A stretch of 64,000 nt of DNA. Origin: Pseudomonas koreensis. Its GTDB lineage: Bacteria; Pseudomonadota; Gammaproteobacteria; Pseudomonadales; Pseudomonadaceae. The position numbers were made by a program, and so were the translations under genes. Position 1 is the stretch's first letter; the number at the start of each line of letters is the position of its first letter. The stretch is taken from contig NZ_JAAQYM010000005.1 in assembly GCF_012986595.1 (NCBI RefSeq), forward strand, positions 372,001 to 436,000. The letters are read 5' to 3'. This document shows positions 24,929 through 34,058 of this stretch, piece after piece. Below the pieces are notes generated by a model. That model searched no databases, was not told where the DNA came from, and saw only the letters and a program-made list of their open reading frames with translations.

Positions 24929-26379
24929 TGCGCTTGGCTGAACTGAAAAATGCCGGACGCACACCGAGTCTGCCGCTGACGATTTCGCTCGCCGATGCGG
25001 CAGGCCCTGCGGATCTGCAATTGCTGAGCCTGCTGCGGGTGTTGCCCGGGCAGCGCTATGTCGGTGCCGGGGTCTGGCGCGGGCGGCCGGTGCTGGCCAA
25101 ATTGCTGGTGGGCAGCAAGGCCGCGCGGCATTTTCAGCGTGAGCTGGCGGGCGTCAAATTGCTCGCCGACCAGGGTCTGACCACACCGTTGCTGCTGGCC
25201 GATGGCTTGCAGGACGGCGAGGGCGGCTGGCTGCTGTTCGAATTTCTTGAAAACGCCGAAAGCCTTGGCGATGCCTGGCAACAGGTCGAGGCGTTGCCAG
25301 TGCTGGCGGACGAGCAGTCGGCGGTACTGGCCGAGGCACTGGGGGCCATCGGTCAGCTACATGGCAAGGGCCTGTGGCAGGAAGACTTGCACCTGGACAA
25401 CCTGCTGCGCCATGGCGGTCAGTTGTACCTGATCGATGGTGCCGGGATTTGCGCCGAGACCGCCGGTCAGCCGTTGTCGCGGCAGAAGGTGCTGGAAAAC
25501 CTCGGGGTGTTTTTCGCCCAGTTGCCCAAGTCGCTGGAGCCGTTCACCGAAGAATTGCTGGTCTATTACCTGCTGAGCAACAGCGAGCATGCATTGCCGC
25601 TGGAAGCGCTGCAGAAGCAGATCGCCAAGGTTCGCGCCTGGCGCCTGAAGGATTACCTGATCAAGGTCGGCCGCGAGTGCAGCTTGTTCAGTGTGCAACG
25701 TGGTGCGTTTGGCCTGCGGGCGATCCGGCGCGAGGAAGCAGCGGCAATGCTGCCGGTGCTGGAGCAGGCCGATGCGTTGCTCGATCGGGGCCATCTGTAC
25801 AAGACCGGCGGCGCGGCAAGCGTTGGCAAGGTCGAGGTGGCCGGGCGCACGCTGGTGATCAAACGCTACAACATCAAAGGTTTTGCGCACTGGCTCAAGC
25901 GTTTTTGGCGGCCAAGCCGTGCGTGGCACTCGTGGCGTGAAGGCAATCGCCTGGCATTCCTCGGCATCGCCACGCCAAAACCGCTGGCGGTGCTGGAAAA
26001 GCGCTTCCTCTGGCTACGCAGTCGCGCCTATCTGGTGACCGAGTTCCTGCCGGGGCCGGACATCATCGAGCGCTTCGCCCCGTACGTCGAAAGCGGCGCG
26101 GCGCCAGAGTCCGAACTGCTGGCGCTGGATCAACTGTTTGCACGGCTGATCGCCGAGCGCATCAGCCATGGCGATTTCAAGGGCCATAACCTGTTCTGGC
26201 AGGCGGATCGCTGGGCGCTGATCGACCTGGACTCGATGTGTCAGCACGCGTCTGTCAGCCATTTCGCGCCGGCCTATGCGCGGGACCGGGCACGGTTCAT
26301 GCGCAACTGGCCCGAGAGCAGCGCGTTGTATCAGGTGATCGATCAGCGGTTGCCCAAAGACATCTCCAGCGCAGTCTGA
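24928..26379 (+). CDS. Two-domain LPS kinase-like protein (PA5006-like)
   Basis: 483 residues from ATG 24928, which overlaps the preceding stop (TGATG). Two kinase-like units are visible in tandem. The first ends with GKGLWQEDLHLDNLL and YLIDGAGIC around residues 150-175. The second has RISHGDFKGHNLFW and LIDLDSMCQ around residues 410-435. Both retain an Asp and an Asn in the catalytic loop. The duplication could allow phosphorylation of two core positions, or one half may be structural. Last gene of the tight waaF-waaC-waaG-waaP-kinase run. Confidence 0.83.
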   Translation: MRLAELKNAGRTPSLPLTISLADAAGPADLQLLSLLRVLPGQRYVGAGVWRGRPVLAKLLVGSKAARHFQRELAGVKLLADQGLTTPLLLADGLQDGEGGWLLFEFLENAESLGDAWQQVEALPVLADEQSAVLAEALGAIGQLHGKGLWQEDLHLDNLLRHGGQLYLIDGAGICAETAGQPLSRQKVLENLGVFFAQLPKSLEPFTEELLVYYLLSNSEHALPLEALQKQIAKVRAWRLKDYLIKVGRECSLFSVQRGAFGLRAIRREEAAAMLPVLEQADALLDRGHLYKTGGAASVGKVEVAGRTLVIKRYNIKGFAHWLKRFWRPSRAWHSWREGNRLAFLGIATPKPLAVLEKRFLWLRSRAYLVTEFLPGPDIIERFAPYVESGAAPESELLALDQLFARLIAERISHGDFKGHNLFWQADRWALIDLDSMCQHASVSHFAPAYARDRARFMRNWPESSALYQVIDQRLPKDISSAV

Positions 26380-26386
26380 ACCACCC

Positions 26387-26447
26387 TCGCGAGCAAGCTC
26401 AGTCCTGCATCGGATGCATTCCTCTGCAGGAGTGAGCCTACTCGCGA
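26387..26447. repeat. REP-type inverted repeat (CTCGCGAG/GGAGTGAGC class)
   Basis: Arms 26387-26409 and 26425-26447 pair over 23 bases with two mismatches and share the GGAGTGAGCCTACTCGCGA arm with the copy at 6461-6553. It begins eight bases after the two-domain kinase stop. Confidence 0.75.
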
Positions 26448-26591
26448 TGGGAATTTAAAGCCCCTCAAGTCCCCCGTTGAGCAATGACGGACAAGCACCA
26501 CTGACTTGTCCTACAGCTTCTCCAGAAGCCATGAACTGTGCCCGCTCCAGCCCCGATGCTAGCTTGCCCTGACCACCTCGGAGGGCAAACC

Positions 26592-26927
26592 TTGACCATC
26601 AAAAACGCCATAACACTCGGCACCTGCGCATGGCTTTTATCCGGCTGCGGCACCACCGCCTCGGTGCTGCAAATGGACGCTGACGTCGCCCGCGACATGC
26701 GCAAACAGAAAACCTACTGCCAATCGATTCCGCGGGTCTACAGTGGTCTGGCATTCGATTTCTGCGTATTGAATGCCCCGCCTGACCCGACGGGCGTGCT
26801 GTTGCCATTCGTGCTGCTGGATCTGCCGTTGTCCGGTGTGCTGGATACGGTGGTTTTGCCGTACACGATTTATCAACAGGTCAAGGATGGCAACATCAGC
26901 ATCTATTGGCGAACGGATCGCGGGTAA
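26592..26927 (+). CDS. YceK/YidQ-type lipoprotein
   Basis: 111 residues from the TTG at 26592, selected because GGAGGG (26580-26585) sits six bases upstream and because this start gives a clean lipoprotein signal: TIKNAITLGTCAWLLSGC, with C18 as the lipidation site. The mature part contains the YceK/YidQ family pattern (PRVYSGLAFDFCVL, LLDLPLSGVLDTVVLPYTIY). These proteins are small outer- or inner-membrane lipoproteins of unclear role. It is probably monocistronic, between the kinase cluster and a truncated DUF3800 gene. Confidence 0.8.
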   Translation: MTIKNAITLGTCAWLLSGCGTTASVLQMDADVARDMRKQKTYCQSIPRVYSGLAFDFCVLNAPPDPTGVLLPFVLLDLPLSGVLDTVVLPYTIYQQVKDGNISIYWRTDRG

Positions 26928-26933
26928 CTTGTT

Positions 26934-27473
26934 TTGCAGTTTTCTCTGTTTGAAAACCAGAGCGAGTCGCGGGCGATTGTCGAGGCCAGCAATTTCGTCC
27001 TGATCAGTTGCGTCATTGACAAGGCCTTGCTGCGTGAAAAACAGGCAGCTGCAGACAATCCCTATCACCTGGCTGTTGGTTTCTGTCTGGAAACGCTGCA
27101 TGAGTTTTTGCAGGAAAAGCATCAACAGAAAGCGTTAACGCACGTGATTTTCGAGCGGCGAGGCAAGCGCGAAGATAACGAGCTTGAGCTGGAGTTCCGT
27201 AGGGTATGTGGTGGGGCGAACCGGTTGGGTATACAGATGCCGTTTGACATCGTCTTCGCCACAAAACAGGTAAATTCCACTGGATTGCAGCTGGCTGATC
27301 TTGTTGCAAGACCCATCGGCATGAGCGTTTTGAGGGGCGGTCAGGATAATCGAGCTTTTGACGTGCTCAAGCGCAAGTTCTATTGCAGCGGAGGGCGGGA
27401 CAGTGCCGGGGAAGGTTTCGAGAACTGGGGTTTGAAGGTTTTCCCGTCTTCAGAAAGCGAAAAGCCCCGGTGA
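26934..27473 (+). pseudogene. DUF3800 protein, C-terminal fragment
   Basis: An open frame of 179 codons that matches only the C-terminal two thirds of DUF3800 proteins (NPYHLAVGFCLE, HVIFERRGKREDNELELEF, TGLQLADLVARPIGMSVLRG). The N-terminal strand with the acidic DD/ESG residues is missing: the frame begins six bases after the preceding lipoprotein stop, from a TTG without a good ribosome site. At the 3' end, the next frame continues past the TGA as LTEALAPTGIPQSICTGV to a stop near 27534, which looks like the family's natural tail, so a frameshift is also likely. DUF3800 proteins are RNase H-like and often occur in mobile regions. Confidence 0.65.
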
Positions 27474-27698
27474 TCTCACCGAGGCATTAGCGCCGACCGG
27501 GATCCCCCAGTCCATTTGCACAGGAGTCTAGTTTGAGAGGTTCGGGAGTGTCAACGCGAAGCCCCGCCAGTTCCGCTAGAGGCTTGTCGGCGCTTTTACG
27601 CTATAATCCCGCCCTTTAGCTGTCTCTCGCCCGGTGCGAGGGCACATCAATTTTCAAGGCGCATCGCGCCTGAATGCAGACTAAAGAGGCTAGACCCT

Positions 27699-29456
27699 GT
27701 GGCATTGACGATTCTTGGCCTGTCCGGCGCCCTTAGCCATGACCCTTCAGCCGCCTTGTACATCGACGGCAAGCTGGTGGCGGCGGCTGAAGAAGAGCGC
27801 TTCGTCCGCGATAAGCATGCAAAGAACCGCATGCCCTACGAATCGGCGAAGTTCTGCCTGGAACAGGCCGGTATCAAGCCGTCCGACGTTGACGTGGTGG
27901 CGATTCCGTTCGCCCCGATCAGCATTTTCGGCAAGGCCCGCTGGCAGTACGCCAAGCGTTACTGGTACGCACCGGACCGCGCACTCGACGCGATCCTGAT
28001 GGGCAACCGTCGTTACAAGCGCTATCGCAACAAGATCGTCTGGTGCCTGGAGCAGCTGGGTTTTGATCCGAAGAAGATCAAGATCGAGCCGGTCGAACAC
28101 CACTTGGCTCACGCCTCCAGCGCCTACCACTGCTCGGGTTTCAAAGAGAAAACCGCGATCCTCGGCATCGACGGCAAGGGCGAGTACGCCACGACCTTCT
28201 TCGGTTACGGCGAAAATGGCAAGATCCACAAGATCAAGGAGTTCTTCGATCCGGACTCCCTCGGCGGCCTGTACGGCGCGATTACCGAGTTCCTCGGTTT
28301 CGACATGCTCGACGGTGAGTTCAAGGTCATGGGCATGGCGCCGTATGGCGACGCCAGCAAATACGATTTCTCGCGCCTGGCTTCGTTCGAAAACGGCGAG
28401 CTGGTGATCAACACCGACTACGCCAACGTCATCGGCCTGCGTCGCTACAAAGAGAAGGGCAAGGGTTACTACTTCTCGCCGAAGCTGATCGAGTGGCTGG
28501 GTCCGAAGCGCGAAGGCGACATCGCCGACGAGCCGTACATCCACTACGCCGCGAGCATTCAAGCGCTGTTCGAAAAAATTGCGCTGCAGATGATCGACTA
28601 CTACCTGGGCGACGTGCTCAAGGAAACCGGCAAACTGGCCTACGCCGGTGGCTGTGCGTTGAACGTCAAGCTCAACCAGAAAATCATCGCCCGTGACGAC
28701 GTCAAAGAGCTGTTCGTGCAGCCTGCCTCCGGCGACGCCGGCACTGCAGTCGGCGCAGCGGCCTATGTCTCCAACGCCCGTGGCGTGCCGGTCGAGAAGA
28801 TGGAACACGTCTACCTCGGCCCGTCGTACAGCAACGAAGATGTGATCGCCGCGTGCGCCCGTCACGAGAACAAGCCGACCTGGCGCAAGCTGGACAACAT
28901 GCCGGAGCAGATCGCCAAAATCATGGTCGATGGCAACCCGGTGGCCTGGTTCCAGGGGCGCATGGAGTTCGGTCCGCGTGCACTGGGTGGTCGTTCGATC
29001 ATCGGTTGCCCGAGCGTGGCCGGTGTGGCTGACCGCATCAACCACCAGATCAAGTTCCGCGAGCGCTGGAGGCCTTTCTGCCCGTCGATGCTCGACACCG
29101 TGGCACCACAGATGATCAAGATCGATCACCCGGCGCCGTTCATGACCTTCACCTTCGAAGTGGCGGAAGAGTGGAAGACCCGCGTGCCGGAAGTCGTCCA
29201 CGAAGACGGTACTTCCCGGGCCCAGGTGCTCAAGCGCGAATACAACCCGCGCTACTACGACATGATGAAGGCGCTGGAAAACCTCACCGGCAACGGCGTG
29301 TCGCTGAACACCTCGCTGAACCGTCGTGGTGAACCGATGATCTGCTCGCCGACCGACGCCCTGAACATGTTCTTCGGCTCCGATCTGCAGTACCTGATCA
29401 TGGAAGACATTCTGGTGGTCAAAGAGGGCGCAAACGCTTATGACTCGCTCGGCTGA
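27699..29456 (+). CDS. LPS-locus carbamoyltransferase (NodU/CmcH family)
   Basis: A 585-residue O-carbamoyltransferase starting at GTG 27699. The N-terminal Kae1-like half holds VEHHLAHASSAYHCSGF with the metal-binding His cluster and FGIDGKG-like segments (LGIDGKGEY). The C-terminal half contains QGRMEFGPRALGGRSI and the family's LNTSLNRRGEPM. In P. aeruginosa the equivalent gene (PA5005) is tied to the carbamoyl group on core heptose II. A -10-like TATAAT at 27602-27607 lies upstream, without a good -35. It overlaps wapH by 17 bases. The precise acceptor is inferred. Confidence 0.88.
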   Translation: MALTILGLSGALSHDPSAALYIDGKLVAAAEEERFVRDKHAKNRMPYESAKFCLEQAGIKPSDVDVVAIPFAPISIFGKARWQYAKRYWYAPDRALDAILMGNRRYKRYRNKIVWCLEQLGFDPKKIKIEPVEHHLAHASSAYHCSGFKEKTAILGIDGKGEYATTFFGYGENGKIHKIKEFFDPDSLGGLYGAITEFLGFDMLDGEFKVMGMAPYGDASKYDFSRLASFENGELVINTDYANVIGLRRYKEKGKGYYFSPKLIEWLGPKREGDIADEPYIHYAASIQALFEKIALQMIDYYLGDVLKETGKLAYAGGCALNVKLNQKIIARDDVKELFVQPASGDAGTAVGAAAYVSNARGVPVEKMEHVYLGPSYSNEDVIAACARHENKPTWRKLDNMPEQIAKIMVDGNPVAWFQGRMEFGPRALGGRSIIGCPSVAGVADRINHQIKFRERWRPFCPSMLDTVAPQMIKIDHPAPFMTFTFEVAEEWKTRVPEVVHEDGTSRAQVLKREYNPRYYDMMKALENLTGNGVSLNTSLNRRGEPMICSPTDALNMFFGSDLQYLIMEDILVVKEGANAYDSLG

Positions 29457-30570
29457 ACGCCATGTGCTGCAGTTCTGTCACGGCTATGACGGGCCGTTCC
29501 TCGACTGCGCACGGCAGTACGCCAGCCTGTTCGCGGGCACCGGTTATCGGGTGACCACGGTCTTTCTGACCGGGGCTGCCGATAGCGAGGTGGCCGCCGC
29601 GTGTGCTTCCGATGAAGTGTTGTTCATGGAATACAGCTCCAAGGCCATTCGTGGCCTGAAGCTGGGCGCCATCGGCGATCTGCGCAAGATCGCCGCTTCA
29701 CGCAATTTCAGTTTCTGCATCGCCCATCGCTTCAAGCCGATCTACATCGCCTTGCTCGGCACGTCGCTGCCAGTGATTGGCGTGCACCACGCGTTTGACG
29801 ATTACAAACGCGGAACGCGCAAGCTGTTCGCGCACATTTTCCGCAAGCGTCTGAGCCTGCTCGGCGTGTCCGATGCGGTGCGCGACGACATGCGTCGTTG
29901 CCTGCCGAAATGGCCGTCGACCCGCATCCAGACCCTGTACAACCGCATCGATGTGCCAGCCCTGCAGGCCAGTCAGGTGTCGGCCCGCGAAGCCCGCGAG
30001 ACGTTGGGGCTGACGGCGGATGCGTTCATTGTCGGCAACGTCGGACGGCTGCACCCGGACAAGGATCAGGCCACGTTGCTGCACGGTTTTGCCGCGGCGT
30101 TGCCCGGTCTGCCGGGCAACAGCCAACTGGTGATCCTCGGCAAGGGCCGTCTGGAACAGGACCTCAAGGAGCTGGCGCGCGAGTTGGGTATCGGTGACCG
30201 GGTGCTGTTTCTTGGTCAGGTGCCGGAGGCGCGCAATTACTTCCGTGCGTTCGATGTGTTTGCCCTGAGCTCCGATCACGAACCGTTCGGCATGGTGCTG
30301 CTGGAGGCCATGGCCGCCGGCGTACCGTTGCTCGCCACCGCGTGTGGCGGGGCCAAGGAAGTGGTCGAGGGCGTGGGCATCCTGTTCCCGCTGGGCGATG
30401 CCGAACACCTTGCACAAGGCCTGCAACATTTGGCCGGTATGGATGATCAGCAGCGCCGGCAGTGCGCCGAGCTGATGCTCGATCGCCTGCGTGAGCGTTT
30501 CTCCGACCGTGCGGTGCGCGACACCTTCTGGCGTCTGCCGCAAGTTACCGATCTGGCACCGAGGGGCTGA
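29440..30570 (+). CDS. wapH: LPS core glycosyltransferase WapH (GT4)
   Basis: A 376-residue GT-B glycosyltransferase. The N-terminal acceptor domain begins HVLQFCHGYDGPFLDCARQY. The C-terminal nucleotide-sugar domain contains VGNVGRLHPDKDQ and the E-x7-E element in EPFGMVLLEAMAAGVPL. It overlaps the carbamoyltransferase by 17 bases and the next gene by one, so it is part of the same transcript. Its position matches PA5004 (wapH), assigned to outer-core glucose addition in P. aeruginosa. The donor and linkage in this strain are inferred. Confidence 0.85.
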   Translation: MTRSAERHVLQFCHGYDGPFLDCARQYASLFAGTGYRVTTVFLTGAADSEVAAACASDEVLFMEYSSKAIRGLKLGAIGDLRKIAASRNFSFCIAHRFKPIYIALLGTSLPVIGVHHAFDDYKRGTRKLFAHIFRKRLSLLGVSDAVRDDMRRCLPKWPSTRIQTLYNRIDVPALQASQVSAREARETLGLTADAFIVGNVGRLHPDKDQATLLHGFAAALPGLPGNSQLVILGKGRLEQDLKELARELGIGDRVLFLGQVPEARNYFRAFDVFALSSDHEPFGMVLLEAMAAGVPLLATACGGAKEVVEGVGILFPLGDAEHLAQGLQHLAGMDDQQRRQCAELMLDRLRERFSDRAVRDTFWRLPQVTDLAPRG

Positions 30571-31466
30571 TGCTCAACCGATTTCAAGGCTGGCGCGAGC
30601 GTGGCTGGTCGCCCGTTGACGCCTCCACCTATGCCACCGCCTGGCAGCGTTTTGGCGGCAGCGTCGCGACCCATCCACTGGTGGTTGAACGTCTGGCCGC
30701 GCTGGCCGGCATCCCGGTCCGTTATCTGGCGTGGGAGCAGGGCGGCGAAGTCAAAGCGGCGATCCCGACCTGGGGCCGCGATCTGGCATTGTCCAAGGAC
30801 GTGCTCAAGCGCAATGGCAAGAAAGGCCTGTTCGACCTCGGCAACGCCGAGCTGATCCTGCCGGCCGCCGTCGATGCCCAGGCACCGCTGCGACATCGCG
30901 CACGCTATCTGTCGGCGCTCAACGAAAACCGCTTCAGCGGCATCAAGTTGCAGACCGAACAACTGGCCATGGCCCGCACCCCCGAAGAACTGTCGAAGAA
31001 GTTTCGCTACAACCAGCGCCGCGAACTGCGTCTGCTGGAAGAGGCGGGCGGTGTGGTGCGTCCGGTCAGCGATTTCTCCAGTGCCGAACTGGCGGCGATC
31101 TACTGCGATCTGTTCCAGCGTCGCTGGGGTTTCCCGGCCACGGGGGCGGCGCGCATGGCCGAGGTCATCGAGCTGCTGCGCGAGCTGTTGATCGGTTCGG
31201 TGATCTTTCTCAACGATGCGCCGATTGCGATTCAACTGGTGTACCGCGTTGAAGCGCCGGAGTGGATCAGCGTCGAGTACATCAACGGCGGCGTCGATCC
31301 CGAAACCCGCGAATTCAGCCCCGGCAGCGTGTTGAGCTTCCTCAATACGCAAAGCGCCTGGGAACACGCCCGGGCACTGAACAAGCCGCTGCGCTTCTCC
31401 TTCGGTCGCGCCGACCGTGAATACAAGGATCGCTGGTGCAATCCTGTGCCGGTGTTCACCGTATGA
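30570..31466 (+). CDS. Mig-14-like acyltransferase-fold protein
   Basis: A 298-residue protein of the Mig-14 family, named for a Salmonella gene linked to antimicrobial-peptide resistance. A GNAT-like fold is suggested by KKFRYNQRRELRLLEEAGG and the terminal SFGRADREYKDRWCNPVPVF. It has no signal peptide. Overlaps wapH by one base and dnpA by four (ATGA). PA5003 holds this position in PAO1. Given the context it may modify LPS or a precursor; the reaction is not known. Confidence 0.82.
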   Translation: MLNRFQGWRERGWSPVDASTYATAWQRFGGSVATHPLVVERLAALAGIPVRYLAWEQGGEVKAAIPTWGRDLALSKDVLKRNGKKGLFDLGNAELILPAAVDAQAPLRHRARYLSALNENRFSGIKLQTEQLAMARTPEELSKKFRYNQRRELRLLEEAGGVVRPVSDFSSAELAAIYCDLFQRRWGFPATGAARMAEVIELLRELLIGSVIFLNDAPIAIQLVYRVEAPEWISVEYINGGVDPETREFSPGSVLSFLNTQSAWEHARALNKPLRFSFGRADREYKDRWCNPVPVFTV

Positions 31467-32911
31467 GTCAGCCCATGAGCCGTAAACAGCAACTGCTCAA
31501 GCGTCATCGTCGCAATAAACGCATTACCTTGCTGATCGCCCTGATCGTGTTGATCGCGCTCGGTGTGCTGGTGGCAGGGTGGTTGCCGCTGGTGCTCGCG
31601 GTGGTCGGCTGGGTCGCTCACGAAGCGTGGTTTGCCGATCATCTGTTCTATTCGCCGAAAGACGATTACCAGTACAGCTTTCCGCCGTTCACACCGCAGC
31701 CGAAGGTCCATCTGAACGGCGAGCAGTTGCGCCTGGACGAGGGCGTGATGCTGGTGGACGAGGCCACGCTGATTCTTGCGGTGCGGGTCAAAAGCAGCTG
31801 GCTCGGACGCTTCTTCGACCCGCGTATCGAATTGCTGGGCGGGACCAGTCCTGATGCGCAGACCTTCGAACGTGGCGTCAACGGCCTGCGTTACCTGAAC
31901 CTCAGCGGCCAGGCGCAAGCCCTGTCGCAAGGCCGGTTGCGTCTGCGCGCAAGGTTCTGCCGAGTGACCGGTGAGCCGCTGCTGTGGGCGCTGGAACACG
32001 CGGACTACCGCCGTCAACGCGTGATGGTGATTGCCCCGCACGCCGACGATGCCGAGCTGGCCGCCTATGGCTTGTACAGCCAGGCCAACGAAGCCTGGAT
32101 CGTCACCCTGACCGCTGGCGAGATCGAAACCGAACACTATCAGCAGATGGGCCTGAACAAGGTCGAGGCGGCGCGGCTCAAGGGCCGTTTGCGGGCCTGG
32201 GACAGCCTCGCGGTGCCACGGTGGGCCGGCGTGCCGCAGGAACATTGCGTGCAGCTCGGGTATTTCTGCCTGCAACTGGCGGCGATGCAGGCTGCGCCGA
32301 ACCAGGCAGTGGGTTCGCGGGAAGCAGACCTGAACGACACGCGACTGTTTCGCCAGTTGAATCCGTTCACCTTGCCGGGCGACGCCGATGGCGCGCCGAC
32401 CTGGAACAATCTGCTGGCCGACCTGCGTGAAGTGTTGCTGCGCGCCCGCCCGGAGGTGATCGTGCTGCCGCACCCGACCCTCGATCCGCACCCTGACCAT
32501 ATCTGCGCGCAGCAGGCCGTCCTGCAGGCCTTGCATGGCCTCGACTGGCAGCCGACGCTGCTCGGTTACGCCAACCATTTGCACGACAACGACCGCTGGC
32601 CGATGGGCAACACCGGGCAAGGCATCGCCTTGCCACCGGCCTTTGACTCGGCCGTGGCGATGCAGCCGCTGTGCCTGCCGCTGTCGATCGAATTGCAGCG
32701 GGACAAGGCCATGGCGCTGGGCATGATGCATGACCTGCAGCCACCGGCACCGTTCAAGCGTCGCCTGCGCCGAGTGATTCAGCGTCTGTTGGCCGGTCGG
32801 ACACCCTCGGTGTACGGGGAAAACGAATTTTTTCGAAAAGCGGTCAGACGCCAGGAATTGTTCTGGTTATTGAAGCACGGTGAGCCGGGCGATCAGCGGG
32901 GGGAGTCATGA
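31463..32911 (+). CDS. dnpA: De-N-acetylase DnpA (PIG-L family)
   Basis: 482 residues from ATG 31463, which overlaps the preceding stop (ATGA). An N-terminal basic stretch and one membrane segment (about residues 20-45) anchor it. The PIG-L metal site is APHADDAE at residues 191-198, with HPTLDPHPDH further on supplying the second histidine pair. DnpA (PA5002) is a predicted LPS-core de-N-acetylase that influences fluoroquinolone tolerance in P. aeruginosa. It presumably removes the acetyl group from an amino sugar of the core made by neighbouring glycosyltransferases. It overlaps the next gene by four bases. Confidence 0.88.
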   Translation: MSQPMSRKQQLLKRHRRNKRITLLIALIVLIALGVLVAGWLPLVLAVVGWVAHEAWFADHLFYSPKDDYQYSFPPFTPQPKVHLNGEQLRLDEGVMLVDEATLILAVRVKSSWLGRFFDPRIELLGGTSPDAQTFERGVNGLRYLNLSGQAQALSQGRLRLRARFCRVTGEPLLWALEHADYRRQRVMVIAPHADDAELAAYGLYSQANEAWIVTLTAGEIETEHYQQMGLNKVEAARLKGRLRAWDSLAVPRWAGVPQEHCVQLGYFCLQLAAMQAAPNQAVGSREADLNDTRLFRQLNPFTLPGDADGAPTWNNLLADLREVLLRARPEVIVLPHPTLDPHPDHICAQQAVLQALHGLDWQPTLLGYANHLHDNDRWPMGNTGQGIALPPAFDSAVAMQPLCLPLSIELQRDKAMALGMMHDLQPPAPFKRRLRRVIQRLLAGRTPSVYGENEFFRKAVRRQELFWLLKHGEPGDQRGES

Positions 32912-34056
32912 GTCAACGGTCCAAGGTGTTGCAGCTGCAACCCGACTACAACGTCAAAGCCCATGATTTCGCCGACCTGGCCGAACAGATCGTCAAGGCG
33001 TTGCCCTCGGAGCGCTATGAGGTCACCGCTGCGTTCCTGCGTGGCAAGCCCGGACCGGGCGAGCCGGTCAGCCGGGCCGACCGTTCGGTGTATTTCGAGT
33101 TTTCCGACAAGTCGCTCAAGGGCATGCGCCTGCGGGCGATGTGGCAGCTGTACAAGTTCTGTCGCCGGGAAAAGTTCGACGTGGTGATCTGTAACCGCTT
33201 CAAACCGGTGAACATGATGCTCACGCTCAATCGCTGGTTGCAGGTGCCGCTGTGCATCGGCATCTCCCACGGTTTCGGCGAATACGATCGCTTTTACCGG
33301 CGCCGCCAGACCCAGCGCCTGATTGATCGGCACTGGCGTTTCGTCGGCGTGTCGCCGGCGGTCAAACAGTACCTGCTGGACTGCGATTGTGGTTTCACCG
33401 AGCAGAACACCTACGCCATCACCAATGCCATCGACATCGAGCAGGCCGAAGGCTTGCAGCACAGCCGTGAAAAAGCCCGCGAGCTATTGGGCATCGACCC
33501 GAAGGTGCGTTTGATTGGCGCGCTGGGTCGACTGGTGTCGGTCAAGGGCCACACCTATCTGCTGCAGGCGTTTGCCGCGCTGAAAGACAAATACCCGAAC
33601 ACGCAGTTGGCGATCATTGGTGCCGGACGCCTGCAAGCGCCGCTGGCGGCCGAGATCGAGCAACTGGGCCTGAGCGGCCGGGCGCACCTGTTGGGCTTCA
33701 AGGAAAACGCGCTGCAATACGTGCGTGCGTTCGACATCTGGACCATGCCGTCGCTGGCCGAAGGCCTGGGCCTGGCGTTGCTCGAAGGCATGAGCGGGCA
33801 TTTGCCGGTAATCGCTTCGAACGTGCCGGCGATGCTGCCGCTGATCGAAGGTGCCGGTGGCCTGGCGATCACACCGAAGGATGTGCCGAGTCTGGTCGCC
33901 GCGCTGGATAACTATCTGGCGCTGTCGGATGACGAGCTCAAGGCCAAGGGTGAACAGGCCTACCGCTATCTGCAGGAACAACACGACATCGAGGTGTTCC
34001 GTCAGGAATACCTGAACCTGATCGACTCTGGCCTGGAACAGGCTCGCAAGGAGTAG
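32908..34056 (+). CDS. ssg: Glycosyltransferase Ssg-like (GT4; PA5001 position)
   Basis: A 382-residue GT-B glycosyltransferase. The N terminus KVLQLQPDYNVKAHDFADLA and the donor-site EGLGLALLEGMSGHLPVI are clear. It resembles WapH (29440-30570) in layout (RFKPxNMML, SHGFGEYDR), suggesting an old duplication within the cluster. Starts within the dnpA stop (ATGA overlap). PA5001 at this position is called ssg, a surface-sugar glycosyltransferase whose loss affects O-antigen and motility in related pseudomonads. Confidence 0.8.
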   Translation: MSQRSKVLQLQPDYNVKAHDFADLAEQIVKALPSERYEVTAAFLRGKPGPGEPVSRADRSVYFEFSDKSLKGMRLRAMWQLYKFCRREKFDVVICNRFKPVNMMLTLNRWLQVPLCIGISHGFGEYDRFYRRRQTQRLIDRHWRFVGVSPAVKQYLLDCDCGFTEQNTYAITNAIDIEQAEGLQHSREKARELLGIDPKVRLIGALGRLVSVKGHTYLLQAFAALKDKYPNTQLAIIGAGRLQAPLAAEIEQLGLSGRAHLLGFKENALQYVRAFDIWTMPSLAEGLGLALLEGMSGHLPVIASNVPAMLPLIEGAGGLAITPKDVPSLVAALDNYLALSDDELKAKGEQAYRYLQEQHDIEVFRQEYLNLIDSGLEQARKE

Positions 34057-34058
34057 CC

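Noticed and set aside
27465-27484. Hairpin with a T-rich tail on the minus strand, resembling a terminator
   Set aside because: No minus-strand gene ends here; the sequence is better explained as the natural 3' coding end of a full-length DUF3800 gene.
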